Source of the DNA: JAKAXG01 sp035702985
Lineage (GTDB): Bacteria > Actinomycetota > Acidimicrobiia > Acidimicrobiales > Palsa-688
Length of the DNA stretch: 43,077 nucleotides
Direction: 5' to 3'
Assembly: GCA_035702985.1 (NCBI GenBank)
Contig: DASSZD010000194.1
Coordinates: 1-43,077, forward strand
How positions within the stretch are numbered: the first letter of the stretch is position 1; each line of letters starts with the position of its first letter. A model generated the notes under the pieces. That model made no database searches. It saw only the letters and a list, made by a program, of their open reading frames with translations, and was not told the origin of the DNA. Both the position numbers and the translations under genes were made by a program. Of the stretch, positions 6,555 through 15,011 are shown one piece after another.

Positions 6555-8864
6555 ATGGCACAGCACCTATGGCAGGGTCTGGCGGCCTTCGGATCGTTGA
6601 AGGTCCTGGGCCTGCTGCTGACCGGTGTCTTTCTCGGCGTGTTCATGGGGGTGCTGCCCGGCCTGGGGGTGGCCATGGTGCTGAGCATCATGCTGGCCTT
6701 CGTGTACCACCTCGGGGTCACGTCGGCCATCGCCCTGATGCTCGGCACGCAGGCGGCCAGCTATTTCAGCGCGTCGATCACCGCCATCCTGCTCAACTCG
6801 CCGGGGGCGCCCGAGTCGATGGCCACCACCTTCGACGGCCACAAGATGGCGGCCCGGGGGGACGCCGGCAAGGCGCTCGGCATATCGGCCTCGGCCACCG
6901 CCATCGGCGGCCTGGTGGGTTGCGCCGCCCTGCTCGGGCTGCTGCAGGTGGTCGACTACCTGCCCAACGTGTTCCACCCGCCGGAGTACGTGGCCCTCAT
7001 CGTGCTGGCTGTGATCCTGACCGCGACCCTGGGGACGGACTCGGTAACCAAGGCCATCCTGTCGGCGGCCCTGGGCCTGATGATCTCGTTCATCGGCAAC
7101 GACTCCGTCACCGGGGACTACCGCTTCACCTTCGGCATCCCGTCCCTCTACGGCGGGATCAGCGTGGTGGCCCTGGCGCTCGGATCGTTCGCCGTGCCGC
7201 AGATGGTGTTCATGTACGGCACCAACCGGGCCATAACCGCCGACACCCCCGGAGGCAGCATCCCCGACTTCCGTCGCCAGGTGCGGGAAGGGGTGGCCGA
7301 ATCCCTCCGGCACTGGTTCCTCCTGCTCCGCTCCGCCGTGATCGGGGTGCTCTGCGGGGTCATCCCGGGCATCGGCGGATTCGCGGCCAACTTCCTGTCA
7401 TACGGGGTGGCCCAGCAGACCAGCAAGAACGGCCAGAAGTTCGGCACCGGGGTCGCCGAGGGCATCATCGCCCCCGAGGCGTCCTCTCTCTCCAAAGAGG
7501 CGGGTTCGCTGGTTCCAGCCCTCGGGCTGGGCCTGCCGTCCGGGCTGGGCATGGTGCTGTTCCTGGCCGCCCTGTCCATCCTGGGCCTGCAGCCCGGCCC
7601 CGGCTTCACGGCCAAGCACCCGGTGCTGCCCTACACGATGCTCTGGTCGGTGGCCATCGCCGGGCTGCTCGGCACCACCGTCGGGCTCGTCGCCGCCCCC
7701 GCCCTGGCCCGCGTCACCCGGGTCAGAGGACCGCTGCTGTTCCCCTTCATCGTGGGCCTGGCCGTGGTCGGATCGTTCGCATCCGACGCCAGCATGACCA
7801 CGGTGGTGGAGGTGCTGTGCTTCGCATTCGTGGGGATCATCCTGCGCCGGCTGCGCTACTCCCTGGCGGCCCTGGCCGTGGGACTGGTGCTGGGACCCAC
7901 CTTCGAGGACAACGTCTTCCTCACCAAACAGATCTTCGGGGCCAGCTTCTTGGAGCGGCCCCTCACCGTCATCATCTTCGTGCTGTGCATCGTGGTCCTG
8001 GTCGCCCAGGTGATCAGGGCCCGGCGGTCGGGGGGCATCGCTTCGGAGGCGGTGGAGGAGGCCGCCCGGGGGGATCACCGGTTGTTGGACATCGTGGTGG
8101 CGGCCGGGTTCGTGGTGGGCGGCGGCTTCTATGTCAACGCCGCCACCCACTACAGCAGCCAGACCCGGCTGCTCCCCCTCATCGTCGGATCGGTGGCCAC
8201 AGCCATGGGCCTGCTACGCCTGACCGGCCTGTTGGTGCACCTGGCCCGCAGCCGGCGCCGGGCCGGGGCGGGCGGGGAGGCACCCACCGACCAGCCGGCC
8301 GGCCTCCTCGACGGCGCCGGGATACCGGCATCTGATCACCCCGGCGGCCCGTCCTCCCCGGACGGGCCGACCCCCGACGGGGCGCCCGGGGAGGACGGTC
8401 CGTCGCCCGACGGGGTGTCCGGCGGGGTCGTGCGTGCGGCCGGCCGAGGCGGTCGCAGCGCCACCGCGGTGGTGGCCCCGGCCTCCACCGGGATCGACCA
8501 GCGCCGGTCCCCGGCCTATGCGGATCCGGCCGCGGCGCCGGGCGTGGACGCCGTCCCGGTCGGATCACTGGCCGCCGCCCAAGCCCCGGCAGCGCCGGAG
8601 CCGCAGCAGGACATGCGGCGGCGGTACCTGCGCGAGGTGGCCGGCTACGCCTGGGTGCTGGCCATGGTGGCGGCCGCCTGGCTGTTCGGCTTCCGATGGG
8701 CGATACCGGTGGTGGTCGTGCTCTACGGGCTGTTCGGAGTCAGCTACCGCAGCCAGCGTCAGCGCATCGCCTTCGCGGTCGGCTCGGCGGTGGTCATGGG
8801 CGGCGTGGTCTGGGGCATCTTCGACCTGCTGCACCTCACGTACAGCGGTGTCATAGGCGGCTGA
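6555..8864 (+). CDS. Fused TctA-TctB permease of a tripartite tricarboxylate transporter
   Basis: A 769-residue integral membrane protein. Residues about 1-505 are TctA: it has the two glycine-rich repeats GVFMGVLPGLG and GVLCGVIPGIGG, the first-half motif NSPGAPESMATTFDGHKMA and the second-half FGTGVAEGIIAPEA. From about 505 a TctB-like small subunit follows, but it is split. Two membrane segments (about 508-570) come before a ~115-residue Pro/Gly/Ala-rich, probably disordered, linker (about 571-685). Two more membrane segments (about 690-765) follow. TctA and TctB are normally separate genes (about 500 and 150 residues). Energised by an ion gradient, it would import the carboxylate presented by the upstream lipoprotein. 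Start: ATG with a GGGGGATGTAGGA region upstream. Confidence 0.87.
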   Translation: MAQHLWQGLAAFGSLKVLGLLLTGVFLGVFMGVLPGLGVAMVLSIMLAFVYHLGVTSAIALMLGTQAASYFSASITAILLNSPGAPESMATTFDGHKMAARGDAGKALGISASATAIGGLVGCAALLGLLQVVDYLPNVFHPPEYVALIVLAVILTATLGTDSVTKAILSAALGLMISFIGNDSVTGDYRFTFGIPSLYGGISVVALALGSFAVPQMVFMYGTNRAITADTPGGSIPDFRRQVREGVAESLRHWFLLLRSAVIGVLCGVIPGIGGFAANFLSYGVAQQTSKNGQKFGTGVAEGIIAPEASSLSKEAGSLVPALGLGLPSGLGMVLFLAALSILGLQPGPGFTAKHPVLPYTMLWSVAIAGLLGTTVGLVAAPALARVTRVRGPLLFPFIVGLAVVGSFASDASMTTVVEVLCFAFVGIILRRLRYSLAALAVGLVLGPTFEDNVFLTKQIFGASFLERPLTVIIFVLCIVVLVAQVIRARRSGGIASEAVEEAARGDHRLLDIVVAAGFVVGGGFYVNAATHYSSQTRLLPLIVGSVATAMGLLRLTGLLVHLARSRRRAGAGGEAPTDQPAGLLDGAGIPASDHPGGPSSPDGPTPDGAPGEDGPSPDGVSGGVVRAAGRGGRSATAVVAPASTGIDQRRSPAYADPAAAPGVDAVPVGSLAAAQAPAAPEPQQDMRRRYLREVAGYAWVLAMVAAAWLFGFRWAIPVVVVLYGLFGVSYRSQRQRIAFAVGSAVVMGGVVWGIFDLLHLTYSGVIGG

Positions 8865-8881
8865 CGCCGGGTGAGGCGGGT

Positions 8882-10339
8882 TTGAGCGGGGCCGAGGCGG
8901 TCGCGCCGGTACGCGAAGGCAGCCGGCGGATCATCTTCGCCACCGTGGCGGTGGCGCTGTTCATGGCTTCGGTGGACGGCACCATCGTGGCCACCGCACT
9001 GCCCAACCTGGGCCGCCACCTCCACGCCCCCATCACCTGGACCGCCTGGTCGGTCACCGCCTATCAGCTGGGCCAGGCGGTGGCCATGCCGGTGGCCGGC
9101 CGGGTGAGCGACGCCTGGGGGCGCCGGCCGGTTCTGCTCGCCAGCGTGGCCGCGTTCGTCCTGGCGTCCGCGGCGTGCGGGCTCTCCCCCAACATCTTCG
9201 TGCTGATCGTCTTCCGGGTGCTGCAGGCCCTGGCCGGGGGGGCGTTCATGCCCAGCGCCACCGGCGTGGTATCGGACGTGTACGGCGACAAGCGGGACCG
9301 GGCGGTCGGCCTGTTCACCAGCATCTTCCCTCTCGGCGCCCTGGTCGGGCCCATCCTGGGCGGGGTCATCGTCACCTACTGGGACTGGCGGGGGATCTTC
9401 TTCGTCAACGTGCCCATCGGCCTGGCTCTGCTCGCCGTCGGCTGGCGGGTCCTGCCCCACAGTGCCGCCCGGACCGGGCCCCGGCGGCGGATCGACTGGG
9501 TCGGGGCCGCCCTGCTCGGGGCCCTGCTGCTGGGTCTCATGCTCTCACTGGTCGAGCTGGGCAACGGCGCCCCTGCTTGGCTGGTGATCACCGCGGCTGC
9601 GGCCGGTGCTGTCGCAGCCGCGGTGTTCCTCCGCCGCCAGACCCGGGTGCCGGACCCGATAATCGCGGTGACCCTGCTGCGCCGTCCGGTGTTCGCCGCC
9701 CTCAACACGGTCAACTTCGCGTTCGGGGCGTGCGCCATGGGCTTCTCGGCGCTCATCCCGCTCCTGGGGGAATCGGCCTACCACCTGCCGGCCGTCCAGG
9801 CCGGCAGCCTGTTGAGCGCCCGGGCCCTGCTGATGATAGGCATGGCCGCCGTGACGTCGGTCTGCCTGTCCCGTACCGGCTACCGGATCCCCATGGCCGC
9901 CGGCCTGATGGTCACCGCCGCGTCCACCTTCCTGGTCGGACTCCACCCGCCCGCCGGGGTCAGCGCCTACAGCTGGCTGGCCGGCGGATCCGCCCTGATG
10001 GGCGTCGGGGTGGGTCTGGCCGCGCCGTCGTCCAACAACGCGGTGCTGGACCTGGTGCCGGGCGACATAGCGTCGGTGGCCGGCCTGCGGGGCACCTTCC
10101 GCCAGATCGGATCGATAGTCGGGGTCTCGACCGCCACCGTGGTGATGGCCCAGTCCGCCAACCAGGGGAGGGCGCTGGCCGACGTCTTCCGGTTCCTGTC
10201 ACTGGTCCTGCTGGCCACCACCCCCCTGGTGCTGGCCGTGCCCCGCGGTGGGGGCAGAGTATCCACTCCCCGTCCGGGCCGGCCCGGCGCCCACCCGCCT
10301 GTACCGGCCCCCGCCCGGGACACGGCCCCGTCGGCGTGA
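8882..10339 (+). CDS. MFS transporter, DHA2 (14-TM drug:H+ antiporter) family
   Basis: A 485-residue polytopic protein. It opens with IIFATVAVALFMASVDGTIVATALPNL, the TM1 signature of the DHA2 family (D-x-T-I/V-V-N/A-x-A-L-P). It has motif A (GRVSDAWGRRPVLL) between TM2 and TM3 and motif C (LGALVGPILGGVI) in TM5. The only start giving a full TM1 is the TTG at 8882, preceded by GTGAGG; the stop of the permease lies 17 bp upstream. It probably exports a toxic organic compound or pathway intermediate by proton exchange. The Pro-rich C-terminal tail (last ~30 residues) is cytoplasmic. Its stop overlaps the GTG of a second MFS gene. Confidence 0.87.
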   Translation: MSGAEAVAPVREGSRRIIFATVAVALFMASVDGTIVATALPNLGRHLHAPITWTAWSVTAYQLGQAVAMPVAGRVSDAWGRRPVLLASVAAFVLASAACGLSPNIFVLIVFRVLQALAGGAFMPSATGVVSDVYGDKRDRAVGLFTSIFPLGALVGPILGGVIVTYWDWRGIFFVNVPIGLALLAVGWRVLPHSAARTGPRRRIDWVGAALLGALLLGLMLSLVELGNGAPAWLVITAAAAGAVAAAVFLRRQTRVPDPIIAVTLLRRPVFAALNTVNFAFGACAMGFSALIPLLGESAYHLPAVQAGSLLSARALLMIGMAAVTSVCLSRTGYRIPMAAGLMVTAASTFLVGLHPPAGVSAYSWLAGGSALMGVGVGLAAPSSNNAVLDLVPGDIASVAGLRGTFRQIGSIVGVSTATVVMAQSANQGRALADVFRFLSLVLLATTPLVLAVPRGGGRVSTPRPGRPGAHPPVPAPARDTAPSA

Positions 10340-11535
10340 GCACGCCCGACCCGGCGCCGGGGGTTCGCATCCGGGCGCTGGTCCCGTCGCTCTACGCCCC
10401 GGCTTTCCTGTACTCGATAGGGCAGGGGGCGCTGGTCCCGGTGATCGCCCTGATCGCCCGCCGGGAGGGGGCGTCCATCCCGCTGGCCGGGGCCATCGTG
10501 GGACTGCGGGGTATCGGCATATGTCTGGGCGACGTGCCCGCCGGGAAGCTGGTGAGCCGGCTGGGCCAGCGCCGCTCGGCCGTGGCGGCGTCCACTGTCC
10601 TGGCCGTCTCGGGCACGGTCGCGGCGCTGACGGCCAGTCCCTGGGTGCTCGGACCGGCGGTTCTGGTGATGGGTCTGGGCTGGTCGGTGTGGCTGGTGGC
10701 GAGGCTGTCGCTGGCGACCGATCTGGCTCCGGAGGGACGCCGGGGTCAGGTGATCGCCACTCTGGGTGGGGCCAGCCGGGTGGGGAACTTCTTGGGCCCG
10801 CTCATCGGCGCAGTGCTGATCACGGCCTTCGGGATCGACGCGGCGTTCTGGTTGCACGGGATCATGGTGATCATCGGCTGCGCCACCATGCTGACGTTCT
10901 CGCCCCCTACGACCGTCGCCGTGCCGGCCGGCCGGGATCACGGCCGGGTCCGGGTCTCGGTTGCCGCCGCCGGGATCCGCCGGGTCGCCGGACCCGGTCT
11001 CGGGGCCGTAGCCATATGCGCGCTCAGAAGCAGTCGGCAGGCCCTGCTGCCCCTGTGGGCGGCGCACATCGGGGTCGACGCGGCCGGTGTCAGCCTGGTG
11101 TTCGGCGTGTCGTCCGCCTTGGACATGCTCCTGTTCGCTCCCGCCGGGTACGCCTCGGACCGGTGGGGCCGCAAGGTGGTGGCGTTGTCCTGCCTGGCCG
11201 TGCTGGCCGTGGGTCATCTGCTCATCCCCTTCACCAGCGACCTGGGCGGGCTGATGGCGGTGGGGCTCCTGCTCGGGTTCGGCAACGGTCTGGGCAGCGG
11301 CATCGTCATGACCATGGGAGCCGACCTGGCCCCCGTGGCCGGGCGGGCGGCCTTCCTGGGGTTCTGGAGGTTCGTGGCGGACGTGGGAACGGCGGGAGGC
11401 CCGTTCCTGGTCTCGGCCGTCGTGGCGGTCACCGCCCTGGGCCCGGCCGCGCTGGCCATCGGCACCCTGGGTCTGGTGGTGGCGGCCGGCCTGCAGGCCC
11501 GCATGCCCGACCCGGCCCGGGCCGGAGTCGGATAA
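10336..11535 (+). CDS. MFS transporter, 12-TM
   Basis: A 399-residue major facilitator starting at a GTGA overlap with the upstream MFS gene. Two six-helix halves are visible. Motif A-like loops occur in both: GKLVSRLGQRRSA in the N-half and GYASDRWGRKVVAL in the C-half; GNFLGPLIGAVLI fits motif C of antiporters. Translational coupling with the DHA2 transporter suggests joint control, which is unusual for two complete MFS proteins of different subfamilies. Substrate unknown. The stop lies within a short tandem repeat. Confidence 0.85.
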   Translation: MSTPDPAPGVRIRALVPSLYAPAFLYSIGQGALVPVIALIARREGASIPLAGAIVGLRGIGICLGDVPAGKLVSRLGQRRSAVAASTVLAVSGTVAALTASPWVLGPAVLVMGLGWSVWLVARLSLATDLAPEGRRGQVIATLGGASRVGNFLGPLIGAVLITAFGIDAAFWLHGIMVIIGCATMLTFSPPTTVAVPAGRDHGRVRVSVAAAGIRRVAGPGLGAVAICALRSSRQALLPLWAAHIGVDAAGVSLVFGVSSALDMLLFAPAGYASDRWGRKVVALSCLAVLAVGHLLIPFTSDLGGLMAVGLLLGFGNGLGSGIVMTMGADLAPVAGRAAFLGFWRFVADVGTAGGPFLVSAVVAVTALGPAALAIGTLGLVVAAGLQARMPDPARAGVG

Positions 11536-11555
11536 AGACGGAGTCGGATAGAGAC
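11524..11555 (+). repeat. 16-bp tandem duplication at the end of the MFS gene
   Basis: GGAGTCGGATAAAGAC (11524-11539) is followed directly by the same 16 bases with one change (A to G). A partial third unit follows (GGAGATGGAGGAGG). The MFS stop TAA lies in unit 1, and unit 2 repeats it as TAG. The rest of the 11536-11647 gap between convergent genes is GC-rich with overlapping short inverted repeats but no clear terminator. Confidence 0.8.
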
Positions 11556-11647
11556 GGAGATGGAGGAGGCGGTCGGCGAGCCGGGGAGCCCGGACCGGTC
11601 CCGGTGACCCGTCCGGGTCCCGGGAAGCCCGGAGGCCCCGGTGACCG

Positions 11648-12463
11648 TCAGGATCCCAGGAACCTCACCAGGGCCTCGTGGAACGCATCAGGCGCCTGCG
11701 ACGCCGGGAAGTGACCGCAGTCGAGGACCACCAGTTCGGCGCCGGGTATGAGCTCGGCGGTGCGCCTGCCCATGTCCAGGCTGTTGACATCGTCGTGGCG
11801 GCCCCAGATCACCAGGGTGGGAGCCGGGATCAGGGGCAGCCGCCGAACGGTGTTGTAACGGGGCCGGTGCACCGGGTCGGTCATGTGCCCGAGGATCCGC
11901 CGGTAGGAGTCGAGCACCCCGGGACGCTGGACCCGCCGGAACTGGAGACGGGCCAGGTCCCGGGTGGCCGGACCGGGTGGGAATCCGCGCCGGTCGACCA
12001 GCTCGAGGTACACCTGCTCGGCCGAGGCGGGCGGCTCGAAGCCGGTCATCGACGCGAGCGGCCGGGTCATGGTCCCTCCGCTGCCGACCAGGACCAGACG
12101 GTCGACCCGCTGGGGACTCTCGTAGGCCAGCAGGGACGCCACCCAGCCCCCCATGGAGTGGCCGACCACGTGGCAGGACGGGAGCCCCAGGGCGTCCTGG
12201 AACTCCCTCACGAAGTCGACCAGGTAGGCGAACGAATAGGAGGCGTCCAGCCGGTCCCCCTCGCCCCATCCGAGGAGGTCCACGGCTATGGCGTCATGGG
12301 TGGCGGCCAGCCGCTCTACCGACCGGGACCACACCTCGGCCCCGTCGGTGAAACCGACCCCGTGCAGGAACAGCACCGGCGGACCGGATCCCTGCCTGAG
12401 GTAGCGGGTGCGTCCGTGGCTGAGTCCCACCCACGATTCGGCGGGCGGACCGCCCGGGCTCAC
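11648..12463 (-). CDS. Alpha/beta hydrolase (meta-cleavage-product hydrolase-like)
   Basis: A 271-residue alpha/beta-fold hydrolase. The nucleophile elbow is GHSMGG, the acid is in WGRHDDVNS and the catalytic His is in LDCGHFPASQAP; the oxyanion region is FLHGVGF. The arrangement resembles MhpC/BphD-type C-C bond hydrolases and related esterases. It starts at a GTG overlapping the TGA of the flavin monooxygenase (GTGA), so the two are one translational unit. It probably hydrolyses the oxidised product of that monooxygenase (inference). It ends convergently with the MFS pair. Confidence 0.86.
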   Translation of the reverse strand: MSPGGPPAESWVGLSHGRTRYLRQGSGPPVLFLHGVGFTDGAEVWSRSVERLAATHDAIAVDLLGWGEGDRLDASYSFAYLVDFVREFQDALGLPSCHVVGHSMGGWVASLLAYESPQRVDRLVLVGSGGTMTRPLASMTGFEPPASAEQVYLELVDRRGFPPGPATRDLARLQFRRVQRPGVLDSYRRILGHMTDPVHRPRYNTVRRLPLIPAPTLVIWGRHDDVNSLDMGRRTAELIPGAELVVLDCGHFPASQAPDAFHEALVRFLGS

Positions 12464-13707
12464 TTGCCGGCCAGGGCCCGGCGGGAGTACCCGGTGGCGT
12501 CCCGGTACCCCTCGGCCAGGGCCTTCAGCTCCTCCTGGCTGATCACCGATTCGAGCTCGGTGAAAGGCTGATCGCCGGTGCGGTCGTACACCTCCCGCAG
12601 GATGGCATCGGGCGGGTTGGTCCGGTTCCGGTAGACCACGCCGGCGGTAGCCGGGCGACGCACCGCCTCGTAGGCCATCAGGCCGGCCTCGACCGAATCG
12701 GCTCCGGCCAGGGACTCCGCCAGCACCCGGCAGTCGACGATCGCCTGGCCGGCCCCGTTGGAGCCGCGCGGGACCATGGGGTGGGCCGCATCGCCGAGCA
12801 GCGTCAGGCGGCCGAACGTCCAGCGGGGAAGCGGCTCTTGATCGACCATCGGGTACTCGAGGACCGACTCGGCCGTCTCCAGCACGCCCGGGACATCCAG
12901 GAAGTCGAACTTCCAGTCGGCGAACGTGGGCAGGAAATCCTCGAGCCGGCCCTGCCGGCCCCAGTCCCGCTCGATGTGGCGGGGCGTGTGGAGGGCGGCG
13001 ATCCAGTTCATCAGTTGCCTGCCGTCCGGCCCGGCCGGCCGGCACGGGTAGATGGTCAGCTTCCCGCTGCTGTACCACCCGACCCGCAGCATGGAGGCCC
13101 CGGACAGGAACGGCGGCCAGAAGGTCACTCCCCGCCACATGTTGATGCCCTGGTACAGCGGCTCGCCCTCGGTCGGGTACAGCTGGCGGCGCAGGGTCGA
13201 GTGGATCCCGTCGGCCCCGATGACGGCGTCGGCGCTGTCCACGCTGACCGAAGGGCCGTCCTCGGCGGCCAGGGAGAACTCCGCGAAGGCCCGGCTGCCG
13301 TCGTCCCAGGCCCGCAGCATCCGGTGGCCGAAACGCACCCGGTCCGGTCCCAGGCGCTCCATGGCGGCGTCCAGTAGCACCTGGTACAGGTCGCCGCGAT
13401 GCACCGACAGCTGAGGCCAGCGCAGTCCGGATTCCGTGCCGACCTCCTCCCGGAACACGAACTGGCCGAAGCGGTTGTAGTACAGGGACTCCCGCGTCAC
13501 CAGACCGCGTGCCATCAGGGCGTCGGCCAGGCCCAGATCCGAGAGGACCCGGGTGGCGTGGGGCAGGACGGTGATTCCCACGCCCACAGGCGCCGGCTCC
13601 CTGACCGCCTCGTACACCCGTGATCGGATGCCGAGACGGTCCAGTTCGAGGGCCAGGGTGAGGCCCCCGATCCCGCCCCCGGCGATGATTACCTCAGGTT
13701 TTGTCAC
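12460..13707 (-). CDS. Group A flavin monooxygenase (PhzS-like)
   Basis: A 415-residue FAD-dependent aromatic hydroxylase. It has the N-terminal Rossmann motif (IIAGGGIGGLTLALELDRLG, from about residue 7), the central DAVIGADGIHSTLRR run that carries the DG motif, and GDAAHPMVPRGSNGAGQA, which contacts the FAD phosphate. The C-terminus (NPPDAILREVYDRTGDQPFTELESVISQEEL) is characteristic of the PhzS/salicylate-hydroxylase-like clade, which performs hydroxylation or oxidative decarboxylation of aromatic carboxylates with NADH. The GTG start has a strong GGGAGGGAGGAC site upstream. It is divergent from the dienelactone hydrolase gene across 95 bp. Likely role: attack on an aromatic acid before hydrolysis by the coupled alpha/beta hydrolase. 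Confidence 0.87.
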   Translation of the reverse strand: MTKPEVIIAGGGIGGLTLALELDRLGIRSRVYEAVREPAPVGVGITVLPHATRVLSDLGLADALMARGLVTRESLYYNRFGQFVFREEVGTESGLRWPQLSVHRGDLYQVLLDAAMERLGPDRVRFGHRMLRAWDDGSRAFAEFSLAAEDGPSVSVDSADAVIGADGIHSTLRRQLYPTEGEPLYQGINMWRGVTFWPPFLSGASMLRVGWYSSGKLTIYPCRPAGPDGRQLMNWIAALHTPRHIERDWGRQGRLEDFLPTFADWKFDFLDVPGVLETAESVLEYPMVDQEPLPRWTFGRLTLLGDAAHPMVPRGSNGAGQAIVDCRVLAESLAGADSVEAGLMAYEAVRRPATAGVVYRNRTNPPDAILREVYDRTGDQPFTELESVISQEELKALAEGYRDATGYSRRALAGK

Positions 13708-13802
13708 TCTGTCCTCCCTCCCCCGACGCAGAGCCGGCCGGGGACGTAGATTTGATCTGCATCGACTACTGCAAGCCCCGCCGAACCGAGGAGGGACCCG
13801 GA

Positions 13803-14582
13803 ATGCCGCAGACGTGGAATTCTTTCAACACCGGAATGCAACTTGCCATCACAGCGCAGACCATCGAGTTCACGGCTGGCGGGGGAGACCCCGTCCACGC
13901 CTACGTGGCCCGCCCGGCCGGGGAGGGCCGGTATCCCGCCGTCGTGGCCCTGCACCACATGCCCGGCTGGGACGAGTTCTACCAGGAACTGTGCGAGCGC
14001 CTGGCCCGCCATGGATATGCGGTGATCTGCCCGGACCTGTACTGCCGCTTCGGGCACGGCACGCCCGATGACGTCACGGCCAAGGTGCGCGCCGAGGGCG
14101 GCGTCGCCGACGACAGCGTGGTGGCCGACAGCGCGGCGGCCCTGGAGTGGTTGAAGGCTCAGCCGTGGTGCTCCGGGAAAGTGGCGGTCATGGGGACATG
14201 TTCGGGCGGCCGTCACGCCCTTCTGGCGGCCTCGCTGGTTCCGGGTTTCGCCGCGGTGGCGGATCTGTGGGGCGGCAACGTGGTGATGGCCGAGGACCAG
14301 TTGACGGCTGCCCGGCCGGTGGCCCCCATCGACTACACGGACCGGCTTCAGGTTCCGCTGCTGGGCCTGTTCGGCAATGACGACCGCTCGCCGGCCCCGG
14401 CTCAGGTCGACCGGCACGAGGCGGCGCTCCAAGAGCACGGCCGGGATTACGAGTTCCACCGCTACGACGGCGCCGGCCACGGATTCTTCTACTATCACAC
14501 GCCCATGTACCGGCCCGAGCAGGCCATGGACGGCTGGGAGAAGTTGTTCGAGTTCCTGGGCCGTCAGCTGGGCGGGCACTGA
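13803..14582 (+). CDS. Dienelactone hydrolase family protein
   Basis: A 259-residue alpha/beta hydrolase with the Cys-Asp-His triad of dienelactone hydrolases: C133 in MGTCSGG, D194 in FGNDDRSPAP and H226 in GAGHGFF. The substrate-binding start (VHAYVARPAGEGRYPAVVALHHMPG) is typical. The ATG is preceded by AGGAGG at good spacing; an upstream extension from 13701 lacks a ribosome site. Dienelactone hydrolases convert dienelactones from ortho-cleavage of substituted catechols to maleylacetate; relatives act on other lactones and esters. It is transcribed away from the flavin monooxygenase and followed 14 bp later by a DUF6295-like gene. Confidence 0.9.
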   Translation: MPQTWNSFNTGMQLAITAQTIEFTAGGGDPVHAYVARPAGEGRYPAVVALHHMPGWDEFYQELCERLARHGYAVICPDLYCRFGHGTPDDVTAKVRAEGGVADDSVVADSAAALEWLKAQPWCSGKVAVMGTCSGGRHALLAASLVPGFAAVADLWGGNVVMAEDQLTAARPVAPIDYTDRLQVPLLGLFGNDDRSPAPAQVDRHEAALQEHGRDYEFHRYDGAGHGFFYYHTPMYRPEQAMDGWEKLFEFLGRQLGGH

Positions 14583-14596
14583 GGGGAGGAGCAGAC

Positions 14597-14866
14597 ATGT
14601 GTACGGCGATCTCCCGATCGGACCAGGTTCGCGGCGCGGCCAAGGGTGCCGGGGGATGGTTCCCGCTGGCCCGCTGCACGGTCGGTTTCGACCACTCCAC
14701 CCACACCCCCGACGAGCACGCGGTGCTGATCGACTTCGCCAACTACGGGATCGGCACCGATGCCCGGGTGGGGGTGGAACTGGACCTGGACTCGGCCCGG
14801 GTGCTGCTCGCCCAGCTGCAGGAGGCCGTGGACCGGGCCGAGGCCCTGGATTCCGGCGACGACTGA
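14597..14866 (+). CDS. Small DUF6295-like protein
   Basis: An 89-residue protein with a clear ribosome site (GGGGAGGAG) before the ATG. The sequence (MCTAISRSDQVRGAAKGAGGWFPLARCTVGFDHSTHTP..EHAVLIDFANY) matches my recollection of the DUF6295 family, a small soluble protein of unknown function common in actinobacteria and often near hydrolases. Two Cys (C2, C27) and His-rich DHSTHTPDEH could bind metal. The C-terminus (VGVELDLDSARVLLAQLQEAVDRAEAL) is an amphipathic helix. It is likely co-transcribed with the dienelactone hydrolase. Function unknown. Confidence 0.72.
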   Translation: MCTAISRSDQVRGAAKGAGGWFPLARCTVGFDHSTHTPDEHAVLIDFANYGIGTDARVGVELDLDSARVLLAQLQEAVDRAEALDSGDD

Positions 14867-14869
14867 CCG

Positions 14870-14891
14870 GGCCGGGACGATCGCCCCGGCC
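14870..14891 (+). terminator. Possible weak terminator hairpin
   Basis: GGCCGGG (14870-14876) pairs with CCCGGCC (14885-14891) across an 8-base loop, just after the DUF6295-like stop. No T-run follows, so termination strength is doubtful. Confidence 0.35.
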
Positions 14892-14926
14892 GACCCGTCG
14901 TGTGATCCCCCCCCGGGGAGCCGCAG

Positions 14927-14963
14927 CCATCGCGGCGCACGTTAGCGCAGTCGACCGCGATGG
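14927..14963. repeat. 9-bp perfect inverted repeat upstream of cupin gene
   Basis: CCATCGCGG (14927-14935) and its exact reverse complement CCGCGATGG (14955-14963) are separated by 19 bp. The right arm overlaps the proposed -35 of the next promoter. It could be a second operator or the hairpin of the preceding transcript. Confidence 0.6.
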
Positions 14964-14980
14964 TCTATAGGTAATACCAT
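14951..14980 (+). promoter_or_regulatory. Predicted promoter with embedded GGTAATACC operator
   Basis: TCGACC (14951-14956) and TACCAT (14975-14980) are 18 bp apart. The palindrome GGTAATACC (14970-14978), flanked as AGGTAATACCAT, overlaps the -10. The same arrangement recurs at 15571-15599. The sequence fits the FadR/GntR-FCD operator pattern GTnnnAC (family knowledge), so the GntR protein at 4472-5206 is a candidate regulator. If this promoter is used, the ATG at 14979 is too early and 15012 is the start. Confidence 0.6.
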
Positions 14981-15011
14981 GCCGGTCGTGGAGGAATCAG
15001 GGGGGACTTCG

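Noticed and set aside
7398..11217. Long minus-strand open frames opposite the transporter genes (e.g. 7398-8150, 9967-11217), and similar ones at 859-1857 and 20098-21273
   Set aside because: They are mirror frames of clear membrane or enzyme genes, rich in His/Arg/Gly/Gln with no domain or ribosome site; expected in GC-rich DNA.
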